Below, piece by piece: positions 61,164-64,000 of a stretch of 64,000 nt of DNA (positions are counted from its first letter, which is position 1; each line of letters opens with the position of its first letter). The notes under the pieces are model-generated. The model saw only the letters and a program-made list of their open reading frames with translations, did no database searches and was not told the origin of the DNA. The stretch covers positions 147,938 through 211,937 of the forward strand of contig JAEEMG010000073.1 in the NCBI GenBank assembly GCA_016283095.1, written 5' to 3'. Source of the stretch: Paludibacteraceae bacterium. GTDB taxonomy: Bacteria > Bacteroidota > Bacteroidia > Bacteroidales > Paludibacteraceae. Position numbers and translations under genes: made by a program.

Positions 61164-61708
61164 AATCTGGTTAGGTTTTTTGAGGATTGTTAAGGGCGGA
61201 ACGCCCCTAACACCTAAATATTTTTCTACCAATATGTAACGCCTGACGGCGTAAATGGGAATGACCATTTGTAGAGACGCCGTGTACGGCGTCTCTATTT
61301 TTATCCAGCCAGGGCGACCACAAGGGATTATTCCATGGGCGACCACAATGGATCGCCCCTACGGTCTAATTCCAATTCCTCAGATGTATTTCCCAACAAT
61401 TACGAATTATGCATTATGAATTACGAATTGACCACAATGGATCGCCCCTACGGTCAAAATCCAATTCATCAGACGTATTTCCCAACAATTATGCATTATG
61501 CATTACGAATTATGAATTGACCAAGGAATCCCCCTACGGATGGAATACCCAGCAATTATGCATTATACATTATGAATTACGAATTGACCAATGGATCGCC
61601 CCTACGGATGGAATTTCCCAACAATTATGCATTATGAATTATGAATTACGAATTATCCCAATGGATGTATTTCCCAACAATTATGCATTATGCATTATGA
61701 ATTATGAA
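61164..61708. repeat. Repeat-rich intergenic region between convergent genes
   Basis: No gene is seen. It contains the palindrome GGGCGGAACGCCC (61194), the inverted copy of the 42772 module (61211-61245) and the hairpin at 61273. Then come at least five rounds of a composite of GACCACAATGGATCGCCCCT-type palindromes with AT-rich elements (61310-61708). Frames that translate through them are spurious. Confidence 0.8.
61273..61296 (+). terminator. Terminator after lpxK-punA
   Basis: AGAGACGCCGT and ACGGCGTCTCT form a perfect 11-bp stem, followed by ATTTTTAT. It lies about 110 bases past the stop codon. Confidence 0.65.
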
Positions 61709-62500
61709 TTATTTTAAGATCCATTCTTCCAATTCCCTCTGTTCTTTCATCAATCTTTTTATATTTCTTTCCTTTTCTCTTTTCTTCTTTCTCATCGCTC
61801 TTTCTTTTTCACTTTTTTCATTGAAAAGGTAGTTGAATTTCAAATTCAATGTATTGCCGGAACCGTTGATGCCATAGATTCCCTCCATGTCGTTTTCCCA
61901 CTCGATTCCTGCTCCGAAATGTGGGGTGAAGTACCATGTCACGCCTGCATGACATCCCCAGCTTCTCTCCGTGTATGTTTTGGCAGATACCACATATTCT
62001 TCATCCATATCGGGTCTTACGATACCAAAACCACCGAACATGCCTGCGTATGTATCCATCCTTTTAAGAAACTGAAAGTGGAAATTGATACGGGTGACGA
62101 ATCTATGTCTTGTGAAACATGGTTCGGAAACATCATAATCTGTGATCATATTTCCTAAATCTTTCATGACGACGTGTTCCTTCCAGATATCGGTGTCGAA
62201 CTTGTAACCGTAATGGTAACCAACGTTATATTGGAATCCGAAATCTATTCCTCCATTACGGCCAAAATGTTTTGTGTGCAGGATTCCACTGGCAAGTTTC
62301 CAATTGCACCCGATGTTCAATCGTAAGATATCATCTGTGCAATACTCTTTATCATCTCTGTCATAACTGTGGATTGGAATCCCCATTCCGCCTTCAATTC
62401 TAAATTTATCCACTTTGTCGATCTCTGTGGCTCTGTGTTTTCCAGAAAATGCCGGGAATATGGCCAACACTGATAGCATTGCTGACAAAAATAATTTCAT
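61709..62500 (-). CDS. Predicted outer-membrane beta-barrel protein with charged tail
   Basis: A 263-residue protein with signal peptide MKLFLSAMLSVLAIFPAFS. The mature part alternates amphipathic strands (FRIEGGMGIPIHSYD, LRLNIGCNWKLASGI, IDFGFQYNVGYHYGYKF, HRFVTRINFHFQFL, AGMFGGFGIVRPD, WGCHAGVTWYFTPHFGAGIE, TLNLKFNYLF), consistent with an 8- to 10-strand barrel. The last 35 residues are a Lys/Arg/Glu coiled coil (EKERAMRKKKREKERNIKRL). A charged C-terminal helix after the barrel is unusual. The family is not recognised. The stop codon is the first codon of an AT-rich intergenic repeat. Confidence 0.7.
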   Translation of the reverse strand: MKLFLSAMLSVLAIFPAFSGKHRATEIDKVDKFRIEGGMGIPIHSYDRDDKEYCTDDILRLNIGCNWKLASGILHTKHFGRNGGIDFGFQYNVGYHYGYKFDTDIWKEHVVMKDLGNMITDYDVSEPCFTRHRFVTRINFHFQFLKRMDTYAGMFGGFGIVRPDMDEEYVVSAKTYTERSWGCHAGVTWYFTPHFGAGIEWENDMEGIYGINGSGNTLNLKFNYLFNEKSEKERAMRKKKREKERNIKRLMKEQRELEEWILK

Positions 62501-63159
62501 TGACGTATTATTAAGGTTCCTTTTGTTTAATTCAATAACTCAAGTTTCGTAAGTGTTTTAAAGTGTATCAGTGCGGGGGAATGAAGATCGTTAAGAGCGG
62601 AAAACCTTTGTTTTGTCCGGGCTCCGCGAAGGGTAATCGGAGCATTTTTGTAAAGGGGGGATAAGGTGTTCCGCCCATTAACAATCTTCTTTTTATGCTA
62701 ACTTTAATATCAAACCCACTTATGTCAACTTGATTCAATTATAAAACGGACATATTGATTTATTATTGTTTAGATTTTCAGTTTTGTCCATTTTTGTAAG
62801 AATTTATGTAATATCAAAATGTCAAAAAAAAGAATTAAACTATCAAAGTGTGAAATTAAACTACAAGAAACAGCATCTTTTAGTAAGAGAAACGCCTTGT
62901 TAAGTCGCATTTTGTAATACGAAAATATGATTTGAATTTTGCTATGTTTTAAACTGTAAGCGTTGAAAGTTCCAAGCCTTACAATTTGATACTATTAAGT
63001 ATTGTTTTGTTGCGTATTGTAATCATATAAAACTTATTTGCGTAAAAATGATATCGTTTTCTGTTATAAAGCAGTATAGTGAGTAATTTTGCATTGGTAT
63101 TCCAAACGGGATTACCGACTTGGATAATTAGATATAAAACGACGAAAAGAAACAAAGTT
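62501..63159. other. 659-base upstream region of gltB
   Basis: No gene is seen. The left part holds an imperfect inverted pair related to the GTTAAGGGCGGAAC palindrome (62587-62600 and 62672-62690) and a hairpin GCTCCG/CGGAGC at 62621-62643 followed by ATTTTTG. The right part is AT-rich, with a -7 box at 63084. Confidence 0.5.
63084..63091 (+). promoter_or_regulatory. Candidate -7 box for gltB
   Basis: TAATTTTG fits TAnnTTTG, 69 bases before the ATG. The -33 position has TTTCTG, a weak match. A short inverted repeat TTGGTATTCCAA (63094-63105) lies at the likely start site and could bind a regulator. Confidence 0.42.
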
Positions 63160-64000
63160 ATGCAAAACAATTTCACTAAAGGACTTTATACTCCAGCGAA
63201 TGAGCATGATGCTTGTGGTGTCGGTATGGTTGTAAACATACATGGAAACAAGAGTCATGAACTTGTGGATTCCGCTCTTAAAGTCTTGGAGAACATGATG
63301 CATCGTGGTGCTGAAGGTGCAGACGGAAAGAGTGGTGATGGTGCCGGTATTATGGTCCAGATACCTCACGAGTTTATTTTGTTGAAAGGTATCCCAGTCC
63401 CAGAGAAGGGTAAGTATGGTACAGGACTTGTTTTCTTGCCAAAAGATAAGACTGAGCAAGACAAGATTCTAAAGGTGATGATCGAGGTGATCGAGGCTGA
63501 AGGTTTGAACCTTATGAAGCTTCGTGATGTGCCTACAAATCCTGCATGCCTAGGTAAGGTGGCTCTAGAGAGTGAGCCAGATATCAAGCAGGTGTTCATC
63601 ACTGGCGTCTCTAACGAAGATGCTCCTAACCTTGAGAGAAAACTCTACATCATCCGTAAAAAGATAGAGAATCAGGTAAATCATAAGGATTTCTATATTG
63701 TATCATTGTCGAGCAAGAATATCATCTACAAGGGTATGCTTTCATCAATGCAGGTACGCGATTATTTCGACGACCTTCGTGATACATACTTCACTTCTGG
63801 TCTTGCTTTGGTACACTCACGTTTCTCTACAAACACATTCCCTACATGGTCTCTTGCACAGCCATTCCGTTTGCTATGTCACAACGGTGAGATCAACACA
63901 GTGAGAGGAAACAGAAACTGGATGAAAGCTCGTGAGTCGGTGCTTAACTCAGGTCTTCTTGGTGATATCTCAGGCATCCGTCCAATCGTGCAGCCAAATA
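63160..64000 (+). CDS. gltB: Glutamate synthase large subunit (5' part)
   Basis: The first 280 codons of a gene that continues past the right edge. The start MQNNFTKGLYTPANEHDACG places Cys19 as the expected N-terminal nucleophile after propeptide removal, as in class II glutamine amidotransferases. Further marks are MMHRGAEGADGKSGDGAGI, LVHSRFSTNTFPTWSLAQPF and LCHNGEINTVRGNRNWM. The enzyme makes two glutamates from glutamine and 2-oxoglutarate. The FMN and Fe-S domains and any gltD lie outside the window. The frame is open to the end. Confidence 0.95.
   Translation, partial: MQNNFTKGLYTPANEHDACGVGMVVNIHGNKSHELVDSALKVLENMMHRGAEGADGKSGDGAGIMVQIPHEFILLKGIPVPEKGKYGTGLVFLPKDKTEQDKILKVMIEVIEAEGLNLMKLRDVPTNPACLGKVALESEPDIKQVFITGVSNEDAPNLERKLYIIRKKIENQVNHKDFYIVSLSSKNIIYKGMLSSMQVRDYFDDLRDTYFTSGLALVHSRFSTNTFPTWSLAQPFRLLCHNGEINTVRGNRNWMKARESVLNSGLLGDISGIRPIVQPN

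Noticed and set aside
61335..61717. Plus-strand frames rich in NNYELCIMNYEL
   Set aside because: They come from reading through tandem AT-rich elements that lack internal stops in this frame; no start signal or conservation is expected.
62621..62650. Hairpin plus T-run as a terminator
   Set aside because: No plus-strand gene lies upstream within 1.4 kb other than those already terminated at 61273, so it is noted only as structure.

Overview
The window is from a member of the Bacteroidales, most likely Prevotellaceae or a close relative. The evidence is BspA-like leucine-rich repeat proteins, CotH/lamin-tail and GLUG surface proteins, a probable type IX secretion tail, DUF1573, DUF4143 and DUF4197 proteins, a FabK-type enoyl reductase, an RpoN with a long acidic insert, and many candidate promoters of the Bacteroidetes form (-33 TTTG, -7 TAnnTTTG). 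No rRNA, transposase, phage or CRISPR locus is visible. One tRNA is present.

Layout. 1-6.5 kb: accessory genes (partial alpha/beta hydrolase, HEAT protein, Schlafen-type AlbA_2 regulator, a remnant of an M3 peptidase, a YD-repeat lipoprotein, a DUF4143 ATPase, a DUF1573 protein). 6.7-14.3 kb: housekeeping and envelope genes (tRNA, ychF, HAD phosphatase, PIF1/RecD-like helicase, lipid A-type acyltransferase, OmpA-family protein). 14.4-21.0 kb: nhaD, a surface lipoprotein, an EpsG-like polymerase with a long charged tail, a CDF transporter, a serine-acetyltransferase-like enzyme and a DUF4197 protein. 21.2-37.8 kb: a polysaccharide export locus (five glycosyltransferases or similar, Wzx flippase, Wzy polymerase, UDP-sugar epimerase, UDP-sugar dehydrogenase, polysaccharide deacetylase, CotH/LTD protein, Wzc-like protein). 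37.9-42.5 kb: two small surface lipoproteins, then an SDR-rpoN-membrane protein operon. 43.0-47.1 kb: three BspA-like genes, one broken. 47.4-50.6 kb: a two-component system followed by two PepSY-like periplasmic proteins. 50.8-54.0 kb: fabH-fabK-fabF. 54.6-57.3 kb: two more BspA-like genes. 57.7-62.5 kb: dGTPase, lpxK-purine nucleoside phosphorylase, a beta-barrel protein. 63.2 kb onward: the start of gltB.

How the genes work together. The UDP-sugar dehydrogenase and epimerase would supply uronic acids to the glycosyltransferases, with Wzx, Wzy and the Wzc-like chain-length protein exporting and polymerising the product. No initiating sugar-phosphate transferase and no Wza-type outer-membrane exporter is visible, so the locus depends on genes elsewhere. 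The Wzc-like protein has lost key BY-kinase residues and its tyrosine tail. The response regulator, sensor kinase and two PepSY proteins look like one sensing module, with 11-bp phased direct repeats in front of the PepSY genes.

The most unusual feature of the window is a network of short intergenic repeats: GC-rich palindromes joined to an AT-rich element (variants of CATTATGAATTATGAATT) that repeatedly begins exactly at, or within a few bases of, stop codons. These form a tandemly duplicated composite array at 45.05-45.55 kb. In one case (HAD gene) the repeat supplies the last codons of the protein. Coordinates and reading frames were read by eye; no similarity search was run.
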